The notes under the pieces are model-generated. The model had not been told where the DNA came from. It worked only from the letters and a program-made list of their open reading frames with translations, and did no database searches. From positions 1 through 64,000 of the forward strand of contig NZ_MIET01000032.1 in assembly GCF_003590335.1 (NCBI RefSeq): a stretch of DNA of 64,000 bases. Reading direction: 5' to 3'. Shown here one piece after another: positions 53,382-64,000 of the stretch. The position numbers and the translations under genes are program-made. Position 1 is the stretch's first letter; each line of letters starts with the position of its first letter. The stretch comes from Pseudoalteromonas sp. MSK9-3 (lineage in GTDB: Bacteria > Pseudomonadota > Gammaproteobacteria > Enterobacterales > Alteromonadaceae).

Positions 53382-55355
53382 CTACACAAAGCCTTCGAGT
53401 AAATACTGTTCAGCACGTTCAACACGACGAGGTTTGCCTTTTAATAATAAAACATCGCTGACTAACAACATAGTGTCTATGGGAGGCGAGTCAATTTCTT
53501 CCCCATTTCTGCGTAAAGCCGTGATCACTACCTTTTGTTTATCCAATGCGAGCTCGGCTATGGTTTTATTAGCCGCATAAGCAGATTCAGGCAGTGCAAT
53601 TGCATGTAAATATTCAAGCCTGTCTGTTGTCTGTTCAGATAAGTCTGCACTGTCACCGGCAAAGAAGCCGTGTAAATACTCATACCTATTTTGCCGCTCT
53701 TTACTGACTCGCTTTAAAATCCGGCGCATCGGCACTCCCGACATGTACAATACATGCGACACCAGCATTAAACTGGCTTCTAACGCCTCTGGCACCACTT
53801 CTGTTACACCCAATTGCTTAAGCGCTTCTAGGTGAATATCATCGCGCATACGCACTAAAATTTTAACGTTAGGGGCTGCTTGCTTAACAGAGTCGATTAA
53901 CTTTTGGCACTGTTCAAAGTCACTACAGGTAATGATCAATAACCGTGCTTGATCAACACCCGCTGACTCAAGAATGCTCTTTTGCCCTGCATGACCAAAT
54001 AATACTGGCTCTCCTGCGGTTTGTGCCTCTTGTACTAAGATGGGATTACGCTCAATAGCGACATAAGGGATCGCTTCAGGTTTTAAAAATCGAGCAATGG
54101 TTTGTCCTACACGGCCATACCCTAAAATGACCACATGATCATTGAGTGACTTGACCCCTAAACTATTCTGTAAGTCGTCAGCAAAGCGCTCCTTGTCAAT
54201 GTTAAACCAACTTAAAATACGCTCTGTTTGCTCTATTAGATAGGGGGTAAGCGCCATAGAAAAAACCCCTAACGCAATTAAGAATGAGGCAATATTGGCA
54301 TCCAATAGGTGGTGTTTACTGGCAAGGGCTACCAGCACAAATCCAAACTCGCCCATCTGCCATAATAAAATCCCCGTTGCTAGCGCATCTTTTTTTCGTT
54401 CGCCCATAAGTTGCGCTGAACACATAATAATGAGTAGCTTAAATACCAATAAAACAACCAATGCCAATATAATGTAGAAAAATGATGCGATCACATAAGG
54501 CACATCCAACTGCATGCCCACCGTAACAAAAAATAGTCCCATTAAAATGTCACGAAAGGGCCTAATTTCAGCTTCTAACTGATGCCTATATTGGCTTTCC
54601 CCAAGCATCATGCCGGCTAAAAATGCACCTAAGGCCATAGATAAACCAAACAAGTAAGTCAGGCCGCCAGCACATAATGCAACCACGATTGTCGTCAGTA
54701 CAAATAACTCATCGGTTCGCACCAATGCTACTTCATTAAATATTTTTGGCAGTAACCACTTACCTACAGCCCACAAAAACACACATACTAACGCCCCTTT
54801 GGCTAAAGCAAAACTCAATGCCCCCACCAAAACTTGGTTGTCTGATTGGGCTATTAATGGAAATGCAATTAGTAAGGGAACAACGGCAATATCTTGAAAC
54901 AACAGGACGCCAATAGCCAGTTGACCACTGCGTAAATTGAGGGAACCAGATTCTTTTAATAACTTCACCACCACAGCCGTAGACGACAAAGCAACTAAGC
55001 TAGCAATGACAAAAGCTTCCAGCCAATTAAATTGCAAAAACCACAACAGTGTAGTCCCTAACAAAGTGGTCAAAACCACTTGTAAACTGCCTAAACCAAA
55101 CACCAAATGGCGCATAGCCATTAATCGGGGAACTGAAAACTCTAAACCCAAACTAAAGAGCAAAAATACAATACCGAGCTCTGCTATGAAATGCATTTCA
55201 TAGCTTATTGTCATCCAACCAATACCATGACCACCAGCCAAAATGCCAGTCACCAAATACGCTAAGATTGCAGGCAAGCCAACGCGTTTAAACAGCCAAA
55301 CTAATATCACTGCGGCAAGTAGTAGCGCAAACACTTCGGCAAATATGTTCTGCAA
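53382..55355 (-). CDS. CPA2-family K+/H+ antiporter with TrkA-N/TrkA-C domains (KefB/YbaL-like)
   Basis: 657 residues. About 12 membrane segments form the Na+/H+-exchanger core (LFSLGLEFSVPRLMAMR, LLFQDIAVVPLL, GAFLAGMMLGES). A NAD-binding TrkA-N domain follows (VVILGYGRVGQTIARFL at about 405), then a TrkA-C domain (AELALDKQKVVITALRRNG). Such proteins expel potassium or exchange cations under electrophile or pH stress. No KefF/KefG ancillary gene is present. Confidence 0.86.
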   Translation of the reverse strand: MQNIFAEVFALLLAAVILVWLFKRVGLPAILAYLVTGILAGGHGIGWMTISYEMHFIAELGIVFLLFSLGLEFSVPRLMAMRHLVFGLGSLQVVLTTLLGTTLLWFLQFNWLEAFVIASLVALSSTAVVVKLLKESGSLNLRSGQLAIGVLLFQDIAVVPLLIAFPLIAQSDNQVLVGALSFALAKGALVCVFLWAVGKWLLPKIFNEVALVRTDELFVLTTIVVALCAGGLTYLFGLSMALGAFLAGMMLGESQYRHQLEAEIRPFRDILMGLFFVTVGMQLDVPYVIASFFYIILALVVLLVFKLLIIMCSAQLMGERKKDALATGILLWQMGEFGFVLVALASKHHLLDANIASFLIALGVFSMALTPYLIEQTERILSWFNIDKERFADDLQNSLGVKSLNDHVVILGYGRVGQTIARFLKPEAIPYVAIERNPILVQEAQTAGEPVLFGHAGQKSILESAGVDQARLLIITCSDFEQCQKLIDSVKQAAPNVKILVRMRDDIHLEALKQLGVTEVVPEALEASLMLVSHVLYMSGVPMRRILKRVSKERQNRYEYLHGFFAGDSADLSEQTTDRLEYLHAIALPESAYAANKTIAELALDKQKVVITALRRNGEEIDSPPIDTMLLVSDVLLLKGKPRRVERAEQYLLEGFV

Positions 55356-55498
55356 ATAGCCTCCTGAGCGTCAAAAAGTTGGTAATAAGATTTACTAAGC
55401 TAACTTAACTATAGCAAGCAGCTGTTTTTCAGCCAGTTTAAATTTGTGGCACGGATCTGGCTTTATGTTACCTATCATTGTATTTAGGGGAACGATTT

Positions 55499-56395
55499 AT
55501 GGAGAATGTCCATATATTAACGCAGCGAATACCAACGCGTGGCGACTACTTGCCGTTCAGCAACGAACAGTTTGTTGATAACATACCTGATCCTGCGCAT
55601 CGCTTAGTTGAGCAACTACAAACCACATTGCAACTTGATGAACAACTTACTTTGTTTGCCGAGTTTGCCAAACGTATAATTAAATTGTCTGGCTTACAGT
55701 TTCATTCGTCATTGGGCGTGGCGCAAATGAAAGAAAGCGACAATCAACATACCCCCTATTCATTTGATCTAGAAGTCAATGGTGAACATTTAGGGCAATT
55801 GGTCTATTTTTGTCAGTATCAATTGAGTAGCAGTATTCAAGGTAAGCTGTGTCATTTACATAACGCACTGCTTTATCCATTGCGTAACGCATTGATGTAC
55901 AATCGTGTACTGCAGCTTGCGACAAAAGACGCACTCACCGGTTTAAACAATCGCAGTCAATTTAATGATAATCTAGCACAAAAGCTAGAGCGTAGCCGTC
56001 GCCATCACCGTAGCTTTAGTTTAATGCTATTAGACTTAGATCATTTTAAAGCAGTGAACGATATACACGGTCACAAAGCCGGTGATGAAGTGCTGGTTGA
56101 ATTTTCTCATATTTTGCAGCAATCAATTAGAGCTACTGACAGTGTTTACCGATTCGGAGGAGATGAATTCGCCGTATTAATTGATGATCCTGAATTCCCA
56201 ACGAATAAACTCATTGCTGAGCGAATTATGGCAGCAGTAAAAAATTGTAGTTTACTCGCAAAGTTTGGCGTAACAGCCAGTATTGGATTTACATTGGCTG
56301 CCAGCCATGATTGCGAGAACGTCATTTTCTCTCGCGCAGATAAAGGCTTATACAAAGCAAAAGCGGCAGGAAGAAACTGCGCTCACGCGGTTTAA
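55499..56395 (+). CDS. Diguanylate cyclase (GGDEF domain)
   Basis: 298 residues from the ATG at 55499, which has AGGGGAA at 55486-55492; an in-frame TTG at 55478 overlaps that site and is unlikely. The N-terminal ~130 residues are an unassigned cytoplasmic sensory region. The C-terminal GGDEF domain has the intact active site RFGGDEF. It also has the inhibitory I-site RATD five residues before, so product feedback by c-di-GMP is expected. Likely makes c-di-GMP. Confidence 0.9.
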   Translation: MENVHILTQRIPTRGDYLPFSNEQFVDNIPDPAHRLVEQLQTTLQLDEQLTLFAEFAKRIIKLSGLQFHSSLGVAQMKESDNQHTPYSFDLEVNGEHLGQLVYFCQYQLSSSIQGKLCHLHNALLYPLRNALMYNRVLQLATKDALTGLNNRSQFNDNLAQKLERSRRHHRSFSLMLLDLDHFKAVNDIHGHKAGDEVLVEFSHILQQSIRATDSVYRFGGDEFAVLIDDPEFPTNKLIAERIMAAVKNCSLLAKFGVTASIGFTLAASHDCENVIFSRADKGLYKAKAAGRNCAHAV

Positions 56396-56402
56396 CCACA
56401 TC

Positions 56403-56431
56403 GGCTCAGCCCCCCTAGCTGAGCCTTTTTT
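56403..56431 (+). terminator. Terminator after the diguanylate cyclase gene
   Basis: 8-bp stem GGCTCAGC / GCTGAGCC with a 7-base loop and TTTTTT directly after it, 8 bases past the stop codon. Confidence 0.88.
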
Positions 56432-56449
56432 CTTACGTATTTTCTGGTA

Positions 56450-56797
56450 TTACTTAGCAAACTTACTTAAATAAATATGATATACGAGTAATGAAAACGC
56501 TAAACCAAAAAAGTACCCATTGATAACCCACGCCAACGACATAAAATTGGGTAATTCAGTCATAACAATCAGAAATAAAGGCATCAACACTGCGGCGATA
56601 AAAAAAATACCGCCTTTCCCATGCCAGTAAGCCAATAAGGTCGCACTGGTTAAATGACCAAACACCACAGCATACACAATGTTGCTGACGTTTAATGTAT
56701 CGGTGAGCGCTAATCCCAAAAAAATAACGCCGGTCAGTAATACGCCCCAAGGCGACTGCTTTGCCAAAGATGCGCCAATTTTTACGTTATTTATCAT
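56450..56797 (-). CDS. Small membrane protein of unknown function
   Basis: 115 residues from the ATG at 56797, which overlaps the tilS stop (ATGATAAATAA) and has GGGAAAAG upstream inside tilS; a longer start within tilS is less likely. Four hydrophobic segments (VLLTGVIFLGLAL, IVYAVVFGHLTSATLLAYW, IFFIAAVLMPLFLIVM, WVINGYFFGLAFSLLVYHIYL). No family recognised. Translationally coupled to tilS. Confidence 0.6.
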   Translation of the reverse strand: MINNVKIGASLAKQSPWGVLLTGVIFLGLALTDTLNVSNIVYAVVFGHLTSATLLAYWHGKGGIFFIAAVLMPLFLIVMTELPNFMSLAWVINGYFFGLAFSLLVYHIYLSKFAK

Positions 56798-58112
56798 TAT
56801 ACTTTTCCCAAAAAACACCATCACAACTTACTTTAAAATCGTGATTAAAATAATATCCGACTACTTGCACCAGCACATCATTATAATAAATCAATGGGAT
56901 ATGATCTCGTTGCCATACGGGGACCCCTGCATCTTTTAGCCAATGTTTAAGCGTATTTCTACCGGGTTTTGCATACGGCCTTATTTTATCTTTTGCCCGC
57001 CCGTATTTCACTGATACAACTTCATCACTTAAGGGCATACGTATACCCGCACCATAATTTACACTGAGTGTGTCTGTCGTATTCAATACGATATTACTCA
57101 CCCCAATATCTTTATGCTCTATTGGTGCTGTTTGCGTTTTGACCCAGTATAATAACCCTCGATGTCGTCGAATAGACCCTGACTGTAAGTCAATTTTCAA
57201 CTGGGCATCTATTTTACTGTTAAAGCTTTGCGTTAGTATTTGCTCTAATTGCGCTAAAGACGGCATGGCAACTTGCTGATGAGACAACCAGGCTCTGACC
57301 ACATTTTTCTGCCTAATAACAGAGCGTTCTGCAAGTTTACTCAAATCAATGCAGTCATCATCATTATTACGATATAAACAGTGTTGTAGGTCTTCATCGG
57401 TGATTTCGTCAATCAGCTGCTGCTGTTGCTGTAATAGTTGAATGCTTCTTGTGGTGCTTGAGAGTAAACCTTTAAAGCGAGACTTTAATAAGGGAATAAC
57501 CTGATTACGTAAGTAGTTTCTGTCGTATTGATCTTGCTGATTCGATTCATCTTCGATATGCGATAGCGTGTAATGCTGAGCAAATAATTCAATCTCTTCA
57601 CGGCTACAGGTCAATAGTGGTCTAATACACTGGCGGCCATTAGCCAATTGGGTTGTTGCTTTCATTCCACCTAAACCCAATAAACCTGAACCGCGCTTTA
57701 AACGCAGTAAAAATGTTTCCAGCTGATCATCCGCATGCTGGCCCAACACTAACAAAGCATCAGTGTCAGCCATTTGATCTAACGCTTGATACCTTAATTC
57801 TCGGGCTTGTGCTTCAATACTATGCCGAGGCTTATGCTCAATAACGACACGCTGTGACTGAAAAGGCACAGCAAGGCGTTCACATAACGCTTGGCAAAAC
57901 TGTAGCCAATCACTGGCATGCTCTGACAAGCCATGATTAATATACACCGCAGAAAGTGCTATTTCAGGGTGTGAACTACGCAATGTAGCACATAAATGCA
58001 ACAGTACAACGGAGTCAATGCCACCAGAGAGCGCCACACACAAAGGGCGTTGTGTAGGGTTAAGTTGCTCAATAGCCGTTTCAAACTGCTTGTATAAAAA
58101 ACTAGATTTCAT
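56787..58112 (-). CDS. tilS: tRNA(Ile)-lysidine synthetase
   Basis: 441 residues. The PP-loop motif SGGIDS is at about 29-34 (LCVALSGGIDSVVLLHL). The N-terminal ATP-pyrophosphatase domain has GQHADDQLETFLLRLKRGSGLLGLGGM split over two blocks, followed by the linker and the C-terminal TilS domain (KHWLKDAGVPVWQRDHIPLIY). It converts C34 of the CAU-anticodon isoleucine tRNA to lysidine so that it reads AUA. Essential. Standard position after accA. Confidence 0.93.
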   Translation of the reverse strand: MKSSFLYKQFETAIEQLNPTQRPLCVALSGGIDSVVLLHLCATLRSSHPEIALSAVYINHGLSEHASDWLQFCQALCERLAVPFQSQRVVIEHKPRHSIEAQARELRYQALDQMADTDALLVLGQHADDQLETFLLRLKRGSGLLGLGGMKATTQLANGRQCIRPLLTCSREEIELFAQHYTLSHIEDESNQQDQYDRNYLRNQVIPLLKSRFKGLLSSTTRSIQLLQQQQQLIDEITDEDLQHCLYRNNDDDCIDLSKLAERSVIRQKNVVRAWLSHQQVAMPSLAQLEQILTQSFNSKIDAQLKIDLQSGSIRRHRGLLYWVKTQTAPIEHKDIGVSNIVLNTTDTLSVNYGAGIRMPLSDEVVSVKYGRAKDKIRPYAKPGRNTLKHWLKDAGVPVWQRDHIPLIYYNDVLVQVVGYYFNHDFKVSCDGVFWEKYNDK

Positions 58113-58127
58113 AATAATTAAAACGCA

Positions 58128-58151
58128 AAAAAGCCGCTAATGCGGCTTTTT
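58128..58151 (-). terminator. Terminator between accA and tilS
   Basis: 10-bp stem AAAAAGCCGC / GCGGCTTTTT with a TAAT loop. The A-run on one side gives a T-tail for minus-strand transcripts ending after accA; it may reduce read-through into tilS. Confidence 0.8.
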
Positions 58152-58168
58152 ACGCTAATTTTTCATAC

Positions 58169-59125
58169 TTAGCAATAACCGAAAGACATAAGCCTTTGGT
58201 AACGCTGTTCAAGCATGTCTTCAGTGCTTAAAGCTTGAAGATCTGACAAATCGCGTTTTAATTGTGCTTTAAGGTTTTTAGCCATCACATCATAGTTTCG
58301 ATGTGCACCACCTAACGGCTCATCAACAATGCTATTGATTAAATCAAGCTCTTTAACACGTGTAGCAGATACACCCATCGCTTCAGCAGCTAGCGGTGCT
58401 TTATCAGCACTTTTCCAAAGAATTGACGCACAGCCTTCTGGCGAGATCACTGAGTAAGTGCTGTATTGCAGCATATTTACTCTGTCACCTACACCAATCG
58501 CTAACGCACCACCAGATCCTCCTTCACCGATGACAGTACAGATAGTTGGTACTTTAAGTGCTGCCATAACTTTTAAGTTACGCGCTATAGCTTCACTTTG
58601 ACCACGCTCTTCTGCACCAACACCAGGGTATGCCCCAGGTGTGTCAATGAAGGTGATAACTGGCATTTTAAAACGCTCAGCCATTTCCATTAAGCGTAAT
58701 GCTTTACGGTAACCTTCAGGTTTTGGCATACCAAAGTTGCGCTTGATCTTCTCAGCAGTATCACGACCTTTTTGCTGGCCAATTATCATTACTGGCTGAC
58801 CTTCAAAACGTGCCACACCACCAAGAATAGCAGGGTCATTTGCGAACGTACGATCGCCTGCAAACTCATCAAATTCAGTAAATATACGTTCAATGTAATC
58901 GCGAGTATATGGGCGCAGAGGATGACGCGCTAACTGAGAAACCTGCCAAGCACCTAAACCAGAAAAAATCTTCTGTGTTTGCTCAACATTTTTTTCTTTT
59001 AGACGACTAATTTCATCTTCCAAGCTCAGATCCAAACTACCTGAACGGCTAACATTTTGTAATTCTTTAATCTTTGCTTCCAATTCTGCAATTGGAAGTT
59101 CAAAGTCAAGATAATTGAGACTCAT
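58169..59125 (-). CDS. accA: Acetyl-CoA carboxylase carboxyltransferase subunit alpha
   Basis: 318 residues, one shorter than in E. coli. The N-terminal helical region ([17 protein letters not shown]) is followed by the carboxyltransferase fold: [63 protein letters not shown] and [15 protein letters not shown]. With AccD it transfers carboxyl from biotin to acetyl-CoA, giving malonyl-CoA for fatty-acid synthesis. Follows dnaE by 19 bases. Confidence 0.96.
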   Translation of the reverse strand: MSLNYLDFELPIAELEAKIKELQNVSRSGSLDLSLEDEISRLKEKNVEQTQKIFSGLGAWQVSQLARHPLRPYTRDYIERIFTEFDEFAGDRTFANDPAILGGVARFEGQPVMIIGQQKGRDTAEKIKRNFGMPKPEGYRKALRLMEMAERFKMPVITFIDTPGAYPGVGAEERGQSEAIARNLKVMAALKVPTICTVIGEGGSGGALAIGVGDRVNMLQYSTYSVISPEGCASILWKSADKAPLAAEAMGVSATRVKELDLINSIVDEPLGGAHRNYDVMAKNLKAQLKRDLSDLQALSTEDMLEQRYQRLMSFGYC

Positions 59126-59144
59126 GCTCTAAACTACCTATTAA

Positions 59145-62100
59145 TTAAAATTCGAGTTCTATTTCTTGCGCCGCCATTTGCGACAACCGAGTTAATAAGT
59201 CGTCAGTTGGCGTCACACACCATTCGGTCCCTAGTGTTAGCTCAGCTAACGCATCTGGACGCTGGTACATGATCTTTATCGGACATGTACCAAATTTATA
59301 CGGTTCTAACACTTTTCGTAAATTATCGAAGAAGTTTTCGTCCATTTGCACCATGTTTAGTGTCATTTTAATTGCTCGAACTCGCTTTTCACGCGCTTGA
59401 GCTATGGTACAGACATCTCTGGCAGTCATTGTAATGCCACCAGAGAAGTTATCAAAGCTGACCTGTCCTGATATTACCAAGATTTGGTTAATTTGCAGCA
59501 ATTCTTGGTATATTTCAAACTGTTCAGGGAATAAGCGTACATCAATTCGGGCGCTTTTGTCATCTAAAGTTATTAACCCCCAACGATTGCCTTTTTTATT
59601 TATTAACGTACGTGCATTAATCACTAAACCTGCAGCAGTTGATTGCACATCACGATTCGTTGGCTGCAAATCAACTAATTTACCCGATGTATAGTGCCTG
59701 AGTTCACGTCGATATTGATTTATTGGATGACCTGTTAAATAAAGGCCCAGTGTTTCTTTCTCGCCATCTAACCATTCGTTATCGGTAAGAGGCCTTGCCG
59801 GCACAAACGCTTGCTCAACTTCTTCAGGCTCTACGGCTAGTAAACCAAATAAATCTGATTGGCCAATCGCCTCCGCTTTATGGTGTTGTTCGGCCGACTT
59901 CATTGCATCTTTCACACTAGCGAGAAGTATTGCACGCCCTGCTTGCGTGCCATCAGGGCCAAGTCTATCTAATGCACCAGCGTAAATGAGCTTTTCTAAG
60001 ACCCGTTTATTGAGGCGTTTTAAATCAACACGTGCACAAAAGTCGAATAAATCTTTAAACTCTCCCCCCTTTTCACGACATTCTAAAATAGTGTCAACAG
60101 GGGCTTCACCTACGCCCTTGATTGCCCCTATTCCATAGACGATCTCACCTTGCAAATTTACAGTAAATTTATATTCGCCAGCATTCACATCTGGGGGTAA
60201 CAGCGTCAACTTCATGTTTTCACATTCATCGACCAGAATAACGATCTTTTCTGTGTTATCCATATCTGCCGACATTACCGCCGCCATAAATTCAGCCGGA
60301 AAGTGCGTTTTCATCCACAAGGTTTGATACGACACCAAGGCATAAGCTGCTGAGTGAGATTTGTTAAAGCCATATCCAGCGAATTTCTCTACCAAGTCGA
60401 AGATTTTCATCGCCAACTCGCCATCAACGCCGTTATTTACCGAGCCCTCTTCAAACGTCGAGCGCTGCTTGGCCATTTCTTCTGGCTTTTTCTTACCCAT
60501 AGCCCGACGTAACATATCTGCGCCACCAAGCGTGTAACCGGCGAGAACCTGCGCAATCTGCATTACCTGCTCTTGATATAAGATAATACCGTAGGTCGGT
60601 TCTAAGATAGGGATAAGGCTATCGTGTTGCCACTGTACATCTGGGTATGATAGCTCTTCTCGGCCATGTTTACGGTCGATAAAGTTATCTACCATACCTG
60701 ACTGAAGTGGACCAGGACGAAATAGTGCAACGAGGGCGATCATGTCTTCGAAGCAGTCAGGTTTCAGCCGTCGAACCAAGTCTTTCATACCACGAGATTC
60801 TAGCTGGAATACCGCGGTTGTTTCAGCGCGTAACAACAACTCAAAGCTCTTGCGGTCATCCAGTGGAATGGCTGCAATATCAACATGCTCTTTGCCTTCA
60901 CGCGTAAGCCGCTCATTAGCCATATCGAGCGCCCACTGCAAGATAGTAAGCGTTCTCAAACCTAAGAAGTCAAATTTAACCAACCCTGCCGTTTCAACAT
61001 CGTTCTTATCGAATTGGGTAACAGGAAATTTACCCTCATCATCACAATACAAAGCAGCAAAATCAGTAATGGTGGTCGGTGAAATAACAACACCACCGGC
61101 ATGCTTACCTGCGTTTCGAGTACAGCCTTCCAAAATACGACACATATCGATGAGATCTCTCACTTCCTCATCACTGTCGTATACCTCAGGTAAACGCGGT
61201 TCTACATCAAATGCCTTGGCAAGCGTCATGCCCGGATCACCGGGCACTAATTTAGAGATCCGGTCAACAAAACCATACGGGTGACCTAATACTCGGCCAA
61301 CATCACGAATTACCGCCTTTGCCGCCATAGTACCAAAGGTAATGATCTGAGATACGGCATCACGGCCATAAAGCATGGCCACATGGTCAATTACTTCATC
61401 ACGCCTATCCATACAAAAGTCGACATCAAAGTCGGGCATTGATACCCGCTCTGGGTTCAAAAATCGCTCAAAAAGCAAATCAAATTCAAGAGGGTCTAAA
61501 TCAGTAATTTTTAAGGCATATGCCACCAAGGAACCAGCACCAGATCCCCGCCCAGGCCCTACTGGAATATTGTTATCCTTACTCCACTGAATAAACTCCA
61601 TTACGATCAAAAAGTAACCCGGAAAACCCATTTGGTTGATTACATCTAGCTCTAGCTGTAGACGGTCATCATACTCAACCCGTTTTACTTTTCGATCTTC
61701 TTCTTCTGGAAACAGAAATTGTAAACGCTCTTCTAATCCATCCCGTGAGACTTTAACTAAAAAGTCTTCAATATTTAGGTCGCCTGTTGGGTAATCTGGC
61801 AAAAAGTAAGTGCCTAACTGCACGGTCACATTACAACGCTTAGCGATTTCAACCGTATTTTGTAATGCTTCTGGTATGTCGCTGAACAGCGTTTGCATCT
61901 GCTCTGGCGTTTTTAAATATTGCTCTTTTGAAAAGCGTTTAGGTCGGCGTTTATCTTCTAGCGTATAGCCATCAAAAATAGCAACGCGGATTTCATGGGC
62001 ATCAAAATCTTTTTCGTGTAAAAAGACCACTTCATTAGTTGCGACAACCGGTAAATTACGTTGTTGTGCAATCTCTACTGCTGCATGTAAATACGATTCT

Positions 62101-62633
62101 TCGTCAGCTCTGCCTGTGCGTATTAGTTCAAGGTAGAAGTTATCTGCAAAATGCTCTTCATAAAATTGCAGCGTATCTAATACGAGTTGTGGATTACCTT
62201 TTAATAACGCTTTACCCACATCGCCATCTTTGCCTGCAGACAGTAAAATAAGCCCTTCTTTATGCTGGGCTAACCACTGTTTATCAACCACTGGGCGGTG
62301 AAACACATGCCCTCGTTGATAGGCTTCAGAGATCAATAAAGTCAGGTTTTTATAGCCTGTATTATCTTTCGCTAGCACCACTAAACGACAAGGTTCGTCT
62401 GGAAACTGATCGCTTTTAAGCCAAATATCCGCTCCCACAATCGGCTTCATGCCAGCACCATGGGCCGTCCCATAAAACCGAACCAGACCACAGAAGTTCA
62501 TTTGGTCTGTAATAGCAAGTGCGGGTAACGCTAACTCTTGTGCTCTAGCGACGATAGGCTTAGTTTTAGCTAAACCATCAACCATAGAAAAGTCACTGTG
62601 TACTCTTAAGTGAACAAAACTCGGCTCTGCCAT
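59145..62633 (-). CDS. dnaE: DNA polymerase III alpha subunit
   Basis: 1162 residues, close to E. coli's 1160. N-terminal PHP domain ([18 protein letters not shown]), polymerase palm with the catalytic aspartates in [16 protein letters not shown], the thumb/fingers motif [18 protein letters not shown], the [19 protein letters not shown] region, tandem helix-hairpin-helix and a C-terminal OB fold ([21 protein letters not shown] in part). It is the replicative polymerase. Lies two bases after rnhB in the standard order lpxB-rnhB-dnaE-accA. Confidence 0.97.
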   Translation of the reverse strand: MAEPSFVHLRVHSDFSMVDGLAKTKPIVARAQELALPALAITDQMNFCGLVRFYGTAHGAGMKPIVGADIWLKSDQFPDEPCRLVVLAKDNTGYKNLTLLISEAYQRGHVFHRPVVDKQWLAQHKEGLILLSAGKDGDVGKALLKGNPQLVLDTLQFYEEHFADNFYLELIRTGRADEESYLHAAVEIAQQRNLPVVATNEVVFLHEKDFDAHEIRVAIFDGYTLEDKRRPKRFSKEQYLKTPEQMQTLFSDIPEALQNTVEIAKRCNVTVQLGTYFLPDYPTGDLNIEDFLVKVSRDGLEERLQFLFPEEEDRKVKRVEYDDRLQLELDVINQMGFPGYFLIVMEFIQWSKDNNIPVGPGRGSGAGSLVAYALKITDLDPLEFDLLFERFLNPERVSMPDFDVDFCMDRRDEVIDHVAMLYGRDAVSQIITFGTMAAKAVIRDVGRVLGHPYGFVDRISKLVPGDPGMTLAKAFDVEPRLPEVYDSDEEVRDLIDMCRILEGCTRNAGKHAGGVVISPTTITDFAALYCDDEGKFPVTQFDKNDVETAGLVKFDFLGLRTLTILQWALDMANERLTREGKEHVDIAAIPLDDRKSFELLLRAETTAVFQLESRGMKDLVRRLKPDCFEDMIALVALFRPGPLQSGMVDNFIDRKHGREELSYPDVQWQHDSLIPILEPTYGIILYQEQVMQIAQVLAGYTLGGADMLRRAMGKKKPEEMAKQRSTFEEGSVNNGVDGELAMKIFDLVEKFAGYGFNKSHSAAYALVSYQTLWMKTHFPAEFMAAVMSADMDNTEKIVILVDECENMKLTLLPPDVNAGEYKFTVNLQGEIVYGIGAIKGVGEAPVDTILECREKGGEFKDLFDFCARVDLKRLNKRVLEKLIYAGALDRLGPDGTQAGRAILLASVKDAMKSAEQHHKAEAIGQSDLFGLLAVEPEEVEQAFVPARPLTDNEWLDGEKETLGLYLTGHPINQYRRELRHYTSGKLVDLQPTNRDVQSTAAGLVINARTLINKKGNRWGLITLDDKSARIDVRLFPEQFEIYQELLQINQILVISGQVSFDNFSGGITMTARDVCTIAQAREKRVRAIKMTLNMVQMDENFFDNLRKVLEPYKFGTCPIKIMYQRPDALAELTLGTEWCVTPTDDLLTRLSQMAAQEIELEF

Positions 62634-62635
62634 TG

Positions 62636-63229
62636 TTATACCTTACCTGCAATAATACGTTGTACTGGCTTAAATGTGGTTCTATGATGTGGTGTTACAC
62701 CATGTTCTTCTAATGCTGCAAAGTGCGCCTTTGTTGGATAACCTTTATGTGCTGCAAAACCATACTGCGGAAACTCGGTATCTAATGCGAGCATTTCAGC
62801 ATCTCTGGTCACTTTTGCTAAAATAGACGCCGCACTGATCTCTGCAACTAAGCTATCTCCTTTAACCACACTTTGTGCATTCATCGATAATTTAGGTAAA
62901 CGATTACCATCAACAAACACAAAATCTGGCTGAATGGATAACCCTTCAACAGCTCGGCTCATCGCCAGCATCGTTGCATGTAAAATATTAAGCTCGTCTA
63001 TTTCTACTACCGATGAACGCGCCACAAAATAACACAAAGCTTTTTCTTTTATTTCTGCCGCAAGCGCAAGGCGTTTTTTCTCGGTTAGCTTTTTTGAGTC
63101 GGCCAATCCTGAAATCGGGTTATTAGGGTCTAAAATCACGGCTGCGGTCACAACATCACCAACTAAAGGCCCACGACCCACTTCATCTACACCTGCGATA
63201 TACTGCACATCAGGACGTTCAACTTGCAT
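62636..63229 (-). CDS. rnhB: Ribonuclease HII
   Basis: 197 residues. The active-site start [17 protein letters not shown] supplies the first two acidic residues, with later D in VFVDGNRLP and the [21 protein letters not shown] block typical of the family. It removes ribonucleotides and RNA primers from DNA duplexes. The start overlaps the end of lpxB by 11 bases. Confidence 0.96.
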   Translation of the reverse strand: MQVERPDVQYIAGVDEVGRGPLVGDVVTAAVILDPNNPISGLADSKKLTEKKRLALAAEIKEKALCYFVARSSVVEIDELNILHATMLAMSRAVEGLSIQPDFVFVDGNRLPKLSMNAQSVVKGDSLVAEISAASILAKVTRDAEMLALDTEFPQYGFAAHKGYPTKAHFAALEEHGVTPHHRTTFKPVQRIIAGKV

Positions 63230-64000
63230 CTATTAACTCCGCTATGGCTTTAGCAGCCTGCTTACTTGCATCTAATCTAATATTTTCGTGTATTTCATAA
63301 AAACGTTTTATTAACGTATCACTCTCACCGCGTAACATGGGTAATAGTGCATCAACCAAAGCATCAGCGTTACACTCTTGCTGCAAAAACTCAGGGACCA
63401 ATGGCGCATCAGCGAGTAAATTTGGTAAAGAGAAATATTTAATATTAAACGTGAAAAAGTTTTTAAATATCCAGTAACTTGAAGGCTTAAATTTATAACC
63501 AACAACCATGGGTTTTTTATATAACATAGCTTCTAGCGTGGCGGTACCTGACGCCAATAACACTGCATTGGCAGCCAGCATCGCTTCACTTGACTGACCT
63601 TCTAATAAAATAGGTCTTAAATTAGGCGCTACATCCGCGAGCACAGCTTCAAATTGTGTCTTTCTTTTGTCATTAACCAATGGGACAACAATTTTCAGTT
63701 TTGGGAGTTTTTCTTTTAATAGTTTCGCCGTTTGTATGTATGTGCTACTTAACAAACCAACTTCAGACCCTCTGCTACCGGGCAACAAAGCCAAAACTAA
63801 ATCATCAGCTTCCAAACCTAAGGTAGCTCTTGCCTCATTTGAGTCCATTTCAAGTGGAATTTCATCGGCTAATGTATGACCTACAAACGTACAAGGTACA
63901 TCATGCTTATCGTAAAATGCCTTTTCGAAAGGGAGTAATGACAACACTAAATTGGTGGCTTCTGCAATAGTGAATATTCGTTTTTGACGCCAAGCCCAAA
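63219..64000 (-). CDS. lpxB: Lipid-A-disaccharide synthase, C-terminal part
   Basis: The frame runs off the right edge, so the N-terminus is missing; at the edge it reads [32 protein letters not shown], given here only as its key words WAWRQKRI and LPFEKAFYD. Further on are [22 protein letters not shown] and [21 protein letters not shown]. It condenses UDP-diacylglucosamine with lipid X to make the lipid A disaccharide. An internal ATG near 63947 is not the true start. Confidence 0.94.
   Translation of the reverse strand, partial: WAWRQKRIFTIAEATNLVLSLLPFEKAFYDKHDVPCTFVGHTLADEIPLEMDSNEARATLGLEADDLVLALLPGSRGSEVGLLSSTYIQTAKLLKEKLPKLKIVVPLVNDKRKTQFEAVLADVAPNLRPILLEGQSSEAMLAANAVLLASGTATLEAMLYKKPMVVGYKFKPSSYWIFKNFFTFNIKYFSLPNLLADAPLVPEFLQQECNADALVDALLPMLRGESDTLIKRFYEIHENIRLDASKQAAKAIAELIDAS

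Overview
The window looks like a chromosomal segment of a marine gammaproteobacterium of the Alteromonadales, most likely Pseudoalteromonas or a close relative. The DNA is AT-rich. The right end carries the classic gammaproteobacterial block lpxB-rnhB-dnaE-accA-tilS. The rest is rich in TonB-dependent, RND, RTX-like, PKD/chitin-binding and Tat-exported proteins typical of that group. The genus is inferred from style and gene order, not from a marker gene.

Layout. 1-192: right end of an IS5-family (IS903-like) element. 623-4141: an RhlE-type helicase, then a BlaI-like repressor with an M56 membrane protease fused to ankyrin repeats, behind a promoter bracketed by two identical 14-bp palindromes. 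4342-12375: envelope and surface genes, comprising an MBOAT/SGNH O-acetylation pair, a Sec-exported RTX-like protein and three tandem paralogues with YadA-head-like repeats. 12436-20216: a membrane AraC regulator divergent from a run of five genes (lipoprotein hydrolase, L-amino-acid oxidase, ThDP decarboxylase, two Tat-exported proteins of unknown function). 20280-23447: a secreted ankyrin/TPR protein gene bracketed by 101-bp direct repeats.

23391-36484: the most interesting region. A nicotianamine-synthase-like gene, an MFS exporter and a small FcoT-like hotdog protein form one operon. It is divergent from an RND pump and is flanked by an ABC exporter operon and a TonB-dependent siderophore-type receptor. 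Palindromes resembling Zur boxes (around GTTATAAC) lie upstream of the ABC operon, between the synthase and the RND operon, and, in weaker form, upstream of the receptor. I read this as a zinc-responsive metallophore synthesis, export and uptake locus. It lacks the opine dehydrogenase and racemase of staphylopine/pseudopaline systems.

36812-49420: an unknown membrane protein, a secreted trypsin-like protease with PKD and chitin-binding domains, a 14-copy heptamer repeat, a leucine-rich-repeat lipoprotein, a broken copy of the protease 3' end, a second RND pump with adaptor, and an esterase. The LRR gene, like the ankyrin gene, sits between an intact neighbour and a partial copy of that neighbour's 3' end plus terminator; this shared geometry suggests a common insertion mechanism. 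49421-50871 has no convincing gene. 50872-64000: 4.5S SRP RNA and mostly housekeeping genes (DUF3014 protein, patatin, CPA2 antiporter, diguanylate cyclase, tilS, accA, dnaE, rnhB, partial lpxB).
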